Shown here one piece after another: positions 1 through 5,824 of a stretch of DNA of 9,570 nucleotides. Position numbers and translations under genes: made by a program. Position 1 is the stretch's first letter, and each line of letters starts with the position of its first letter. A model generated the notes under the pieces. The model had not been told where the DNA came from, did not search any database, and saw nothing but the letters and a program-made list of their open reading frames with translations. This stretch comes from Alphaproteobacteria bacterium. GTDB lineage: Bacteria > Pseudomonadota > Alphaproteobacteria > Rickettsiales > 21-14-0-20-44-7. The stretch covers positions 1-9,570 of the forward strand of contig JABDBO010000042.1 of assembly GCA_013288575.1 (NCBI GenBank), written 5' to 3'.

Positions 1-2
1 TT

Positions 3-236
3 TTTGGGGTTACTAGCTATATTTTAAAAAGCCATATGTCGGCGCACCCAGCTCTTTTTAGTATTTTATATATTCTCGCTCTGTCGCTTATGTATGTTTT
101 TTCCATACCGCTTTATATTATGATTATAATATGGTGGCTAAAGTTGATGAGGCGCATTCACGCGCCTTTTTTTGATCGGGTTTTGCTTTTGGTAAAACTG
201 TATGCTGATCAAATAAGGGAATTTATTGCGAAGTGA
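3..236 (+). CDS. C-terminal part of an inner-membrane protein (5' end outside window)
   Basis: The frame is open from the first bases of the window to a TGA at 234-236. An ATG at 36 could start a 66-residue protein, but it has no Shine-Dalgarno sequence in front of it, so a gene entering from the left is more likely. From that Met, residues 8-35 are almost wholly hydrophobic and end in a Trp-Trp pair, followed by a basic patch (K-L-M-R-R) and an amphipathic tail ending in Ala-Lys. This fits one or two final membrane spans with a short cytoplasmic tail. The pattern HP...(hydrophobic)...Y-x-F-S-I-P faintly recalls the last helix of CDP-diacylglycerol-serine phosphatidyltransferases (PssA), but the catalytic CDP-alcohol motif would lie outside the window, so I assign no function. 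A free-standing 66-residue membrane peptide remains possible. Confidence 0.45.
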   Translation, partial: FGVTSYILKSHMSAHPALFSILYILALSLMYVFSIPLYIMIIIWWLKLMRRIHAPFFDRVLLLVKLYADQIREFIAK

Positions 237-271
237 ATTCGGCTTTCAGATTCGAAGAATGAGGGGGGTTA

Positions 272-328
272 ATGATAGGTGGTTTAAATATCCGCGCCAC
301 TACCAGCGCAACGATAATGACGCGGTAA
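272..328 (+). CDS. Possible 18-codon leader ORF upstream of rpoN
   Basis: An ATG at 272 lies three bases after a strong purine tract (gagggggg, 261-268). It opens an 18-codon frame ending in TAA at 326-328. The peptide, MIGGLNIRATTSATIMTR, has four Thr and three Ile residues, including Thr-Thr and Thr-Ile pairs. The stop is followed 12 bases later by the long inverted repeat at 341-399. Short ORF, biased composition and hairpin together resemble the general form of an attenuation leader, but the downstream gene is rpoN, not an amino-acid biosynthesis gene. The frame is short enough to arise by chance. An overlapping frame starting at ATG 259 (25 codons) has a weaker start context. Confidence 0.22.
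   Translation: MIGGLNIRATTSATIMTR
292..325 (+). repeat. Short inverted repeat ccgcg/cgcgg inside the rpoN leader
   Basis: The sequence ccgcg at 292-296 pairs with cgcgg at 321-325. An alternative stem uses gcgc at 294-297 with gcgc at 306-309. Both lie within the possible leader ORF, so translation of that ORF would disrupt them. The stems are short and their significance is uncertain. Confidence 0.3.
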
Positions 329-340
329 TTATTTGATAAT

Positions 341-399
341 TCTGATATTTACGTCCTGTTGCCCTTAAGTTAACTCAAGCCCGCAACAGCCATATCAGA
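341..399. repeat. Long nested inverted repeat (hairpin) upstream of rpoN
   Basis: Three nested arms pair across one centre. tctgatat (341-348) pairs with atatcaga (392-399). ctgttgc (356-362) pairs with gcaacag (383-389). The core 364-379 is palindromic around gttaac at 369-374 except for one position, 367 against 376, which would form a U-G pair in a minus-strand transcript. Unpaired stretches between arms are 7 against 2 bases and 1 against 3 bases. A T-rich run (402-410) follows on the plus strand, so the element could act as a terminator for the upstream gene, a leader structure for rpoN, or a small intergenic repeat. The two outer stems contain no mismatch, so chance is an unlikely explanation. 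Confidence 0.7.
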
Positions 400-428
400 T
401 ATTTTAATTTAGAAGCAAGAATCATGCC

Positions 429-475
429 AAAGTTAGCTATTTGTTAACTTTATGGGGCTAACATCGAAATATAAG
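429..475 (+). promoter_or_regulatory. Probable rpoN promoter with CtrA-like box and inverted repeat
   Basis: TATAAG at 470-475 is a reasonable -10 hexamer. It would place transcription start near 482, just ahead of the rpoN ribosome binding site gagg (486-489, seven bases before ATG 497). Upstream, TTAG-N7-TTAAC (433-448) differs by one base from the CtrA consensus TTAA-N7-TTAAC. The same stretch contains a perfect 7-bp inverted repeat, aaagtta (429-435) with taacttt (445-451). There is no good -35 hexamer at 17 bp, which would suit an activator-dependent promoter. Placement is inferred from sequence only. Confidence 0.4.
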
Positions 476-496
476 TAATTATTTCGAGGCTATAAT

Positions 497-1927
497 ATGG
501 CACTTCAACAAGGTTTACAGCAGCGGCAATCGCAGAATTTGGCTATGACGGCTGAGCTGCAGGAATCACTTAAAATGCTCCAGCTTTCGTCAATTGACCT
601 AGCGGATATTATTAATGGTGAATTGGAAAAGAACCCGCTTTTAACCACCGATGACGGCGAATCTATAGAAATTGGCAGCTCTAATAAAGATACCACAACT
701 TCTGATCTTACTGAGCTTGGCAAAGATCGGGATTCATTTGAGAATGAAAGCCTTGATTACCAGACCAATTGGGATGATGTCGGCAAAGGTGGCGACCATA
801 AATTTGAAAATAACGATTTTGATTTTGAAGATACGATTGAGGGTGAGGAAGATTTAAACCAACTTATATTAAAGCAGTTCCACATAGATGTGGCAGATGC
901 GCAGAAGCGTATGATCGGCTTACATCTTTTAGATTATCTTGATCCGTCTGGGTATTTTATTGGTAATCTTGCTGAAATTGCCGAAAATCTGGGCTGCGAA
1001 GAGGCGGAAGTTGAAGAAGTTTTGCTCTCTTTACAGAAATTAGAACCAACCGGAATTTTTTCGCGGAGTCTTGAAGAATGTTTGAAAATTCAGCTCGAGG
1101 AAAAAGATAGGTTAGACCCGTGCATGTTTGCGTTGTTGCAGAATTTGCAATTGCTGGGCATGCGGAAATTAGAGACACTCAAAGAAATCTGCGGCGTTGA
1201 TGATGAAGAATTGCAGGATATGATTCTTGAGATTAAGGCGTTAAACCCTAAGCCAGCCTTGGGTTTTGCGCGCAAAGAATTAACTCCTGGCCAGCCTGAT
1301 ATCTTCGTGAAGAAGAAAGATGACGGTGCTTATTTTGTTGAGCTAAATAATGCGGCGCTGCCAAAACTTTTGGTGAACAAAAAATATTATATGGAAATTT
1401 CGGCGCAGCTGAAAAACAAGGATGAGAAGCAGTTTGTGAAGGCTAATTATCATAGCGCGAATTTTTTGGTAAAGGCTTTGGATCAACGCGCGAATACGAT
1501 GGTGAAAACAGCCGCGGCGATTGTGAAATATCAGGAAGAGTTTTTCAAATTTGGCATTAAATATTTGAAGCCGTTGACTTTAAGCGCCATTGCGGAAGAA
1601 ATCGGCATGCATGAAAGCACGATCAGCCGGGTGACCAGCAACAAATTTATGGTAACGCCGCGCGGTAGTTTTGAGATGAAATATTTCTTCACATCGGGTG
1701 TTTCTAACTCAGGCGGTGAGGTGGCTTCAACTTCAGTAAAAGAAAGCATCAAAGAAATTATTACCGCCGAAGATCATGATAAACCGCTTTCTGATGATGC
1801 GATTACGGCAATGCTGAAAAAGCGCGGGGTGAATATTTCGCGTAGAACCGTGATGAAATATCGTGAAGCGCTGGCAATTCCATCCTCATATGAGCGGAAA
1901 AATTCGCAGATGTATCGAGCTGGTTAA
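497..1927 (+). CDS. rpoN: RNA polymerase sigma-54 factor RpoN
   Basis: RpoN replaces sigma-70 on RNA polymerase core and directs it to -24/-12 promoters, where an AAA+ enhancer-binding protein is needed to open the complex. The 476 residues show the family layout. Region I (about 1-50) is rich in Gln and Leu, with the Q-S-Q-N-L-A-M-T start that contacts activators. Region II (about 51-118) is strongly acidic and low in complexity. The core-binding domain follows. The helix-turn-helix lies around residues 360-380 (IGMHESTISR). The RpoN box is at 448-457, SRRTVMKYRE, with Ser in place of the usual first Ala. The ATG at 497 has gagg seven bases upstream and gives the expected N-terminus. In many proteobacteria rpoN lies after lptB and before hpf and ptsN. 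None of these is seen here; the gene has its own leader and a terminator directly after it. Confidence 0.97.
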   Translation: MALQQGLQQRQSQNLAMTAELQESLKMLQLSSIDLADIINGELEKNPLLTTDDGESIEIGSSNKDTTTSDLTELGKDRDSFENESLDYQTNWDDVGKGGDHKFENNDFDFEDTIEGEEDLNQLILKQFHIDVADAQKRMIGLHLLDYLDPSGYFIGNLAEIAENLGCEEAEVEEVLLSLQKLEPTGIFSRSLEECLKIQLEEKDRLDPCMFALLQNLQLLGMRKLETLKEICGVDDEELQDMILEIKALNPKPALGFARKELTPGQPDIFVKKKDDGAYFVELNNAALPKLLVNKKYYMEISAQLKNKDEKQFVKANYHSANFLVKALDQRANTMVKTAAAIVKYQEEFFKFGIKYLKPLTLSAIAEEIGMHESTISRVTSNKFMVTPRGSFEMKYFFTSGVSNSGGEVASTSVKESIKEIITAEDHDKPLSDDAITAMLKKRGVNISRRTVMKYREALAIPSSYERKNSQMYRAG

Positions 1928-1940
1928 TCCACAATTTCCG

Positions 1941-1973
1941 CCAGTAAATTTTTCATAAAAAGACTGGATTTTT
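1941..1973 (+). terminator. Rho-independent terminator of rpoN
   Basis: ccagt (1941-1945) pairs with actgg (1963-1967). Inside, ttttt (1949-1953) pairs with aaaaa (1957-1961) around a cat loop, and attttt follows at 1968-1973. It starts 13 bases after the rpoN stop. The stem is A/T-rich but has the correct form. Confidence 0.65.
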
Positions 1974-2008
1974 ACACAAAATTATGATATTGTGATCTTT
2001 ATACCATA

Positions 2009-2057
2009 GTTTATTGCAATGCACAAAATAGCAATAAGTCGCTCGGGTGTTTATTGC
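2009..2057. repeat. Three ttattgc elements at 20-bp spacing (possible operator)
   Basis: ttattgc occurs at 2011-2017, its reverse complement gcaataa at 2031-2037, and ttattgc again at 2051-2057, giving a regular 20-bp period, about two helical turns. The outer copies extend to a shared 9-mer gtttattgc (2009-2017 and 2049-2057). They lie in the 171-bp gap before the DUF465 gene, 42-88 bases upstream of its ATG. Same-face spacing suggests binding sites for a regulator of that gene, but no regulator is identifiable. Confidence 0.45.
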
Positions 2058-2098
2058 GGTGAACTTCTTGTTTTATCAACATAATTGAAGGAGTTACC

Positions 2099-2290
2099 AT
2101 GAATCTTCAAGCTCATCTTTCTTCACTATACGATAAGAAAAACGAAATCGAAGCCGAAATTAAAGCTGAAAGCGCAAGGCCAATGCCAAATTTCCTCAAA
2201 CTCACAGAATTAAAGCGTAAAAAAATGGCGGTCAAAACTGAAATCACCGCATTTGAAGCGCAAAATGCAGATTATGCAACGTCTTCATAA
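2099..2290 (+). CDS. DUF465 / YdcH-family small protein
   Basis: This 63-residue charged protein is predicted to be a helical hairpin. It has an N-terminal helix (H6-LSSL followed by a Lys/Glu-rich stretch to about residue 24), a turn with R27-P28-M-P-N, and a second helix with LKRKKMAVKTEI (38-49). The R-P turn followed by L-K-R-x-K is the hallmark of the DUF465/YdcH family, small cytoplasmic proteins that are widespread and often multicopy in alphaproteobacteria. Their molecular role is unknown to me. The start is secured by gaaggag at 2087-2093, five bases before the ATG, the best ribosome binding site in the window. The gene stands alone between two terminators, and the strong site suggests abundant expression. 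The length is normal for the family. Confidence 0.85.
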   Translation: MNLQAHLSSLYDKKNEIEAEIKAESARPMPNFLKLTELKRKKMAVKTEITAFEAQNADYATSS

Positions 2291-2333
2291 ACACACAGAA
2301 TTTTCATAAGTCCATCCTTTGTTTATAAACTAG

Positions 2334-2367
2334 AAAAGCCGGCGCCTAAAAAACGCTGGCTTTTTGT
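2334..2367 (+). terminator. Rho-independent terminator after the DUF465 gene
   Basis: agccggcg (2337-2344) pairs with cgctggct (2354-2361), with one G-U pair at 2341/2357. The loop is A-rich, an aaa tract precedes the stem, and ttttt (2361-2365) followed by gttgtttt comes after it. This is the clearest terminator in the window. Confidence 0.9.
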
Positions 2368-2374
2368 TGTTTTA

Positions 2375-2419
2375 TTGATATTTTTTGTATATTAACCTAT
2401 CTTAATAAATTGCTAGAGG
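2375..2419 (+). promoter_or_regulatory. Predicted promoter and RBS of the 257-residue unknown
   Basis: ttgata (2375-2380), a 17-base spacer and tatctt (2398-2403) form a sigma-70-like pair with five and four matches to consensus. agagg at 2415-2419 is the ribosome binding site, seven bases from ATG 2427. The promoter overlaps ttaacc-N4-ttaa (2392-2405), which resembles a CtrA site but has six bases between the TTAA halves instead of seven. Confidence 0.45.
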
Positions 2420-2426
2420 CGATTAT

Positions 2427-3200
2427 ATGAAGCTTGAACGGGGCGAATCAAAATCTGGCAGCGTTGTAGTAGAAGGGCATAAAATGCATATCCGCGCAAC
2501 CCGCGAAGGTGCTAGTGATTATGGGTTCCTTGCAGGCCCATATGGGATAATTGAGAATGATAGCTGGAGTTTTTTCATAGTCTGTGATGAAGTAGTGCAG
2601 ACACCAGATGATGATGGCAATCTAATTACCGGAGTTAATATAAATTTTGCACGCGATGTAAGAAACTACCGAGAAAAAGGCTTAAGCCCTGATGATCGTT
2701 TTAAAGTAATGTATTTGGTAATTACAAACACGCCAGATCAGGAAAAGCTGCAAAGAGCTATGGAAGATGATGCTGGTTTTAAAGAATTCGCGAAAGCTGA
2801 TGTAGAGTTTAAGCGTCGGAAAAGCACTCTAAGCGAGGCAGAGGCAGATTTTTACCGGTCACTATATCCTGATTTTCCAGTTCTAGAAGGGTATAATCAG
2901 TGGCCAAACCCCTTCGCGCTCTTGCTTTTAAATGAGCTGGAAAATAAAAGGGGGGAAAAGCCAAATTTAGCACCTTTTTTCAAATTCATTGAATTCATAG
3001 ACGGCGGGAAATTGCTGGCACCGGAACTGGCAAAAGCTTTAGCGGAAACAATAAGGCAGTGTATTCCATCCATTCAATATCAATTGGTTGCTGAGGCTGC
3101 CATTGAAGATAGTGAAACAACTGTAGTAAGCTCATTGCCGGCTGATTACCGAGAACCTGGAACAAGGCCTGCTGCATTAGAAGGCTTTCAGGAACGTTAA
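2427..3200 (+). CDS. Unrecognised 257-residue soluble protein
   Basis: I do not recognise a family. There is no signal peptide or membrane span, so it is probably cytoplasmic. Residues 10-55 look beta-rich, with a G-F-L-A-G-P-Y-G-I-I turn (33-42) followed by S-W-S-F-F-I-V. An acidic loop (DDDGN, 61-65) precedes further strands to about residue 102 (V-M-Y-L-V-I-T-N-T-P). Residues 103-145 are highly charged and probably helical. Then comes an aromatic, Pro-rich stretch (YPDFPVLEGYNQWPNP, 147-162) and two likely amphipathic helices. The tail from about 228 is polar and probably disordered. It has its own predicted promoter and RBS and lies between a terminator and the purM promoter, so it is probably a single-gene unit. 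Base composition is close to that of its neighbours. It is probably a real gene because the frame is long, uninterrupted and well started. Confidence 0.75.
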   Translation: MKLERGESKSGSVVVEGHKMHIRATREGASDYGFLAGPYGIIENDSWSFFIVCDEVVQTPDDDGNLITGVNINFARDVRNYREKGLSPDDRFKVMYLVITNTPDQEKLQRAMEDDAGFKEFAKADVEFKRRKSTLSEAEADFYRSLYPDFPVLEGYNQWPNPFALLLLNELENKRGEKPNLAPFFKFIEFIDGGKLLAPELAKALAETIRQCIPSIQYQLVAEAAIEDSETTVVSSLPADYREPGTRPAALEGFQER

Positions 3201-3208
3201 TAACCCCA

Positions 3209-3237
3209 TTGCCTTACACGGTTTTTTCTACTATTAA
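3209..3237 (+). promoter_or_regulatory. Predicted purM promoter giving a leaderless mRNA
   Basis: ttgcct (3209-3214), exactly 17 bases, then tattaa (3232-3237): each hexamer has four matches to the sigma-70 consensus. Only six bases separate the -10 from ATG 3244, so a start at the usual distance would fall on or next to the A of the start codon. The only Shine-Dalgarno candidate, aaagg (3236-3240), is just three bases from the ATG and overlaps the -10. Confidence 0.4.
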
Positions 3238-3243
3238 AGGCCC

Positions 3244-4233
3244 ATGATTAAAAACACCGGACTTACATACAAAGACGCAGGCGTTGATATTGACGCGGGC
3301 GATGAACTCGTTGAACGCATCAAACCTTTTGCCAAAGCCACGCGCCGCATTGGTGCAGATACTGATCTTGGTGGTTTTGGGGCGTTGTTTGACCTTACTC
3401 GCTTGAATTATAAAAACCCGGTTTTGGTTTCATCAACTGATGGTGTAGGCACTAAGCTAAAACTCGCGATTGAGACTGGAATTCATGAGACAGTGGGGAT
3501 TGATTTGGTCGCGATGTGTGTGAATGACATTATCGTGCAGGGTGCGGAGCCGCTATTTTTCCTCGATTATTTTGCGACTGGCAAATTGAATGTTGAAGAA
3601 GCTTCTAAAGTTATTGCCGGCATTGCCGAAGGTTGCAAACAGGCGGGCGCTGCGCTGATTGGTGGCGAAACGGCGGAAATGCCGGGGATGTATAAGGCGG
3701 GTGATTATGACCTGGCCGGTTTTGCGGTGGGCATTGTTGAAAAAGACCAAATCCTCCCGCGTGATATTAAAGATGGCGATATTTTGCTCGGCCTTGCTTC
3801 AAATGGTGTGCACTCAAACGGCTATTCGCTGGTGCGCAAAATTTATGAAAAGAACAAGGAAGATTTTACAACACAGGAGTTGATGGCGCCAACTCGCATT
3901 TATGTAAAATCATTGCTGGCAGCCATTCGCGCCGGGTTGGTTAAAGGTATGGCGCATATTACCGGCGGCGGTTTGACGGAGAATTTGCCGCGTATAACTG
4001 GCGCTGAAATAAAACTTGGCTCATGGGATATTCCGGAAGTTTTCAAGAAGCTTAAAAACCTCGGTGGCGTTGAAGAGGCGGAAATGTTGCGCACATTCAA
4101 TTATGGCATCGGCATGGTAGTGGCTTGCGCACCTGAAAATAAGGCAGAGCTGGTGAAAATGTTGGAAAGCGCGGGCGAAAAAGTGTTTGAAATTGGCGTA
4201 GCGCGCGCGACGGATAAAGTTGTTTATGTCTAA
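3244..4233 (+). CDS. purM: Phosphoribosylformylglycinamidine cyclo-ligase (AIR synthetase)
   Basis: PurM closes the imidazole ring: formylglycinamidine ribonucleotide plus ATP gives aminoimidazole ribonucleotide, the fifth step of IMP synthesis, in the cytosol. The 329 residues follow the PurM fold throughout. The N-terminal T-Y-K-D-A-G-V-D-I-D-A-G (8-19) is a family signature. SSTDGVGTKLKLA (63-75) forms the nucleotide-binding strand and loop. VNDIIVQGAEPLFFLDYF (93-110) and GGETAEMPGMY (140-150) are conserved. LASNGVHSNGYSLVRK (184-199) and HITGGGLTENLPR (238-250) mark the C-terminal domain. Length is close to the usual 340-350. The ATG is chosen because the N-terminus aligns with the family from residue 1 and no earlier start is available. 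purN overlaps its 3' end, and the two enzymes act in the same pathway. Confidence 0.97.
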   Translation: MIKNTGLTYKDAGVDIDAGDELVERIKPFAKATRRIGADTDLGGFGALFDLTRLNYKNPVLVSSTDGVGTKLKLAIETGIHETVGIDLVAMCVNDIIVQGAEPLFFLDYFATGKLNVEEASKVIAGIAEGCKQAGAALIGGETAEMPGMYKAGDYDLAGFAVGIVEKDQILPRDIKDGDILLGLASNGVHSNGYSLVRKIYEKNKEDFTTQELMAPTRIYVKSLLAAIRAGLVKGMAHITGGGLTENLPRITGAEIKLGSWDIPEVFKKLKNLGGVEEAEMLRTFNYGIGMVVACAPENKAELVKMLESAGEKVFEIGVARATDKVVYV

Positions 4234-4837
4234 GCTAAAAATCGCAGTTTTAATTTCCGGTCGCGGCAGCAATTTGAAGGCGCTGATTGAGCAAGCTTCT
4301 GAGCCAAATTTTCCAGCGGAAATTGCACTTGTGATTACTAATAAAAAAGATGCAGGCGGAATTGCCCATGCTGAAAAAGCCGGAATTCCTTATGTTTTCC
4401 TCGATCACAAAGCTTTCACCAACCGGCATGATTTTGATATGGCGATGCATGCAGAGCTACTCACACGCGGCATTGATTTTGTGTTTCTCGCCGGTTTTAT
4501 GCGCGTTCTCTCAAAAGAATTTGTAGCTAAATGGCATGATAAACTGGTGAATATTCATCCATCGCTGCTGCCAGCATTTCCAGGCGTTGATACGCATGAA
4601 CGTGCGTTGGTAACCGGCGTAAAATTCCATGGCTGCACAGTGCATTTTGTGCGCGAAGAAGTAGACGCTGGGCCGATTATCACGCAGGAAATATTGAAAG
4701 TTGAAGATAAGGATACGCCGGAAACTTTGGCGGCGCGTTTGCTTCCGCTGGAGCACAAAGCTTATAAGCACACACTGCGGCTGATTGCGGAGAAGCGATA
4801 TCTGGTGAAAGGGAATAGGGTCGAAACATGGGATTGA
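4226..4837 (+). CDS. purN: Phosphoribosylglycinamide formyltransferase (GART)
   Basis: PurN transfers a formyl group from 10-formyltetrahydrofolate to glycinamide ribonucleotide, the third step of IMP synthesis. In the 203-residue form, GRGSN (12-16) is the phosphate-binding loop, FMRVLS (91-96) lines the folate pocket, and the catalytic triad is Asn109 and His111 (VNIHPSLLPAFPG) with Asp148 (VDAGPII), matching the E. coli Asn/His/Asp set. I place the start at ATG 4226. A TTG two codons earlier (4220) stays in frame but is a poorer start, and the family begins close to K-I-A-V-L-I-S-G. The gene overlaps purM by eight bases, so translation is probably coupled. Its 3' end overlaps trpS by ten bases. 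Confidence 0.96.
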   Translation: MSKLKIAVLISGRGSNLKALIEQASEPNFPAEIALVITNKKDAGGIAHAEKAGIPYVFLDHKAFTNRHDFDMAMHAELLTRGIDFVFLAGFMRVLSKEFVAKWHDKLVNIHPSLLPAFPGVDTHERALVTGVKFHGCTVHFVREEVDAGPIITQEILKVEDKDTPETLAARLLPLEHKAYKHTLRLIAEKRYLVKGNRVETWD

Positions 4838-5814
4838 TTCTTTCAGGTGTGCAGCCGACCGGGAATTTGCATCTTGGCAATTACCTTGGCGCGATTAAGA
4901 ACTGGGTGAAGTTGCAGAATGAGCATGAGTGCTTGTTCATGCTAGCAGATTTGCATGCGATTACCGTGCATCAAGACCCGGCGGAATTGCGTGAGAATGT
5001 TTTGAAGGTGGCAGCGCTTTATGTTGCTTGCGGAATTGATCCGAAGAAATCGGTGATATTTAACCAATCACGTGTTTCCGGCCATGCTGAGCTGGCTTGG
5101 GTTTTGGGGTGCAACACGCCGCTCGGTTGGCTGAACCGGATGACGCAGTTTAAGGATAAATCAGGCAATGACCGTGAGAAAGCTGGGTTGGGTTTATATG
5201 CATACCCAGTCCTAATGGCAGCCGATATTTTGCTTTATAACGCAACCCATGTGCCGGTTGGCGATGATCAGAAGCAGCATTTAGAATTGGCGCGCGATAT
5301 TGCCGGGGCGTTTAACCGGAATTTTAAAACTGAGTTTTTCACAATTCCTGAGCCGCTGATTCAAAAAACTGGGGCGCGGGTGATGTCGCTGACCGATTAT
5401 ACCAGCAAAATGAGCAAGAGCGACCCATCGGAATATTCGCGCATAAATTTGACGGATGATAATGATATAATTCGCAATAAGGCGAAAAAGGCCAAGACTG
5501 ATAGTATTGCCGAAGTGACTTATGAGCCGGAAGCGCGGCCTGATGTGGCGAATTTAATTAATCTGATTTCGGTGCTGACAGAGAAAACGCCTCAAGCTGT
5601 GGCAGCCGAATTAGCGGGCAAGAAATCATCGGATTTGAAAACTATGCTGGCGGATTCACTAATTGCAGTGGTTGAGCCGGTGCGGACGAAATATCTTGAG
5701 CTGATGAATGACCGGATTATGCTGATGAAAATTCTGGATGAAGGTGCGGCAAAGGCTGGAAGAATTGCGGGGGCGAACTTCAGTAAAGTGAAAGAGATTG
5801 TGGGGTTTATTTAG
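4828..5814 (+). CDS. trpS: Tryptophanyl-tRNA synthetase
   Basis: A class Ic aminoacyl-tRNA synthetase that activates tryptophan with ATP and charges tRNA-Trp. The 328 residues are the normal bacterial length. The HIGH-type signature is TGNLHLGNYLGA (11-22), with HLGN at 15-18. The KMSKS loop is KMSKS itself at 194-198. AADILLY (131-137) carries the Asp used for tryptophan recognition, and PVGDDQKQHLELARDIA (143-159) is a strongly conserved block. The ATG at 4828 lies inside the last codons of purN (ten-base overlap) with agggt about nine bases upstream, so expression depends on the purM-purN transcript. The coupling of purine synthesis and tRNA charging is probably positional only. The gene ends ten bases before a convergent gene and has no visible hairpin terminator. 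Confidence 0.97.
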   Translation: MGLILSGVQPTGNLHLGNYLGAIKNWVKLQNEHECLFMLADLHAITVHQDPAELRENVLKVAALYVACGIDPKKSVIFNQSRVSGHAELAWVLGCNTPLGWLNRMTQFKDKSGNDREKAGLGLYAYPVLMAADILLYNATHVPVGDDQKQHLELARDIAGAFNRNFKTEFFTIPEPLIQKTGARVMSLTDYTSKMSKSDPSEYSRINLTDDNDIIRNKAKKAKTDSIAEVTYEPEARPDVANLINLISVLTEKTPQAVAAELAGKKSSDLKTMLADSLIAVVEPVRTKYLELMNDRIMLMKILDEGAAKAGRIAGANFSKVKEIVGFI

Positions 5815-5824
5815 AATTAATCAA

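Noticed and set aside
259..336. 25-codon frame starting at ATG 259
   Set aside because: It lacks a convincing RBS and overlaps the better-started 272-328 frame; its composition shows nothing distinctive.
491..496. A perfect TATAAT directly before the rpoN ATG
   Set aside because: Used as a -10 it would start transcription inside the coding region; the gagg RBS just upstream shows the message begins earlier.
2392..2405. ttaacc-N4-ttaa as a CtrA site upstream of the 257-residue unknown
   Set aside because: The spacing between TTAA halves is six, not seven; I note it only as a resemblance.
3202..3226. aacc/ggtt hairpin with a T run after the 257-residue unknown
   Set aside because: A four-base stem with a 14-base loop is too weak, and the T run is explained by the purM promoter spacer.
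4220..4225. TTG start for purN two codons before the ATG
   Set aside because: The ATG at 4226 is the stronger codon, keeps the family N-terminus and still overlaps purM.
5815..5824. Bidirectional terminator between trpS and the convergent unknown
   Set aside because: The gap is only ten bases and no inverted repeat is visible in or around it.
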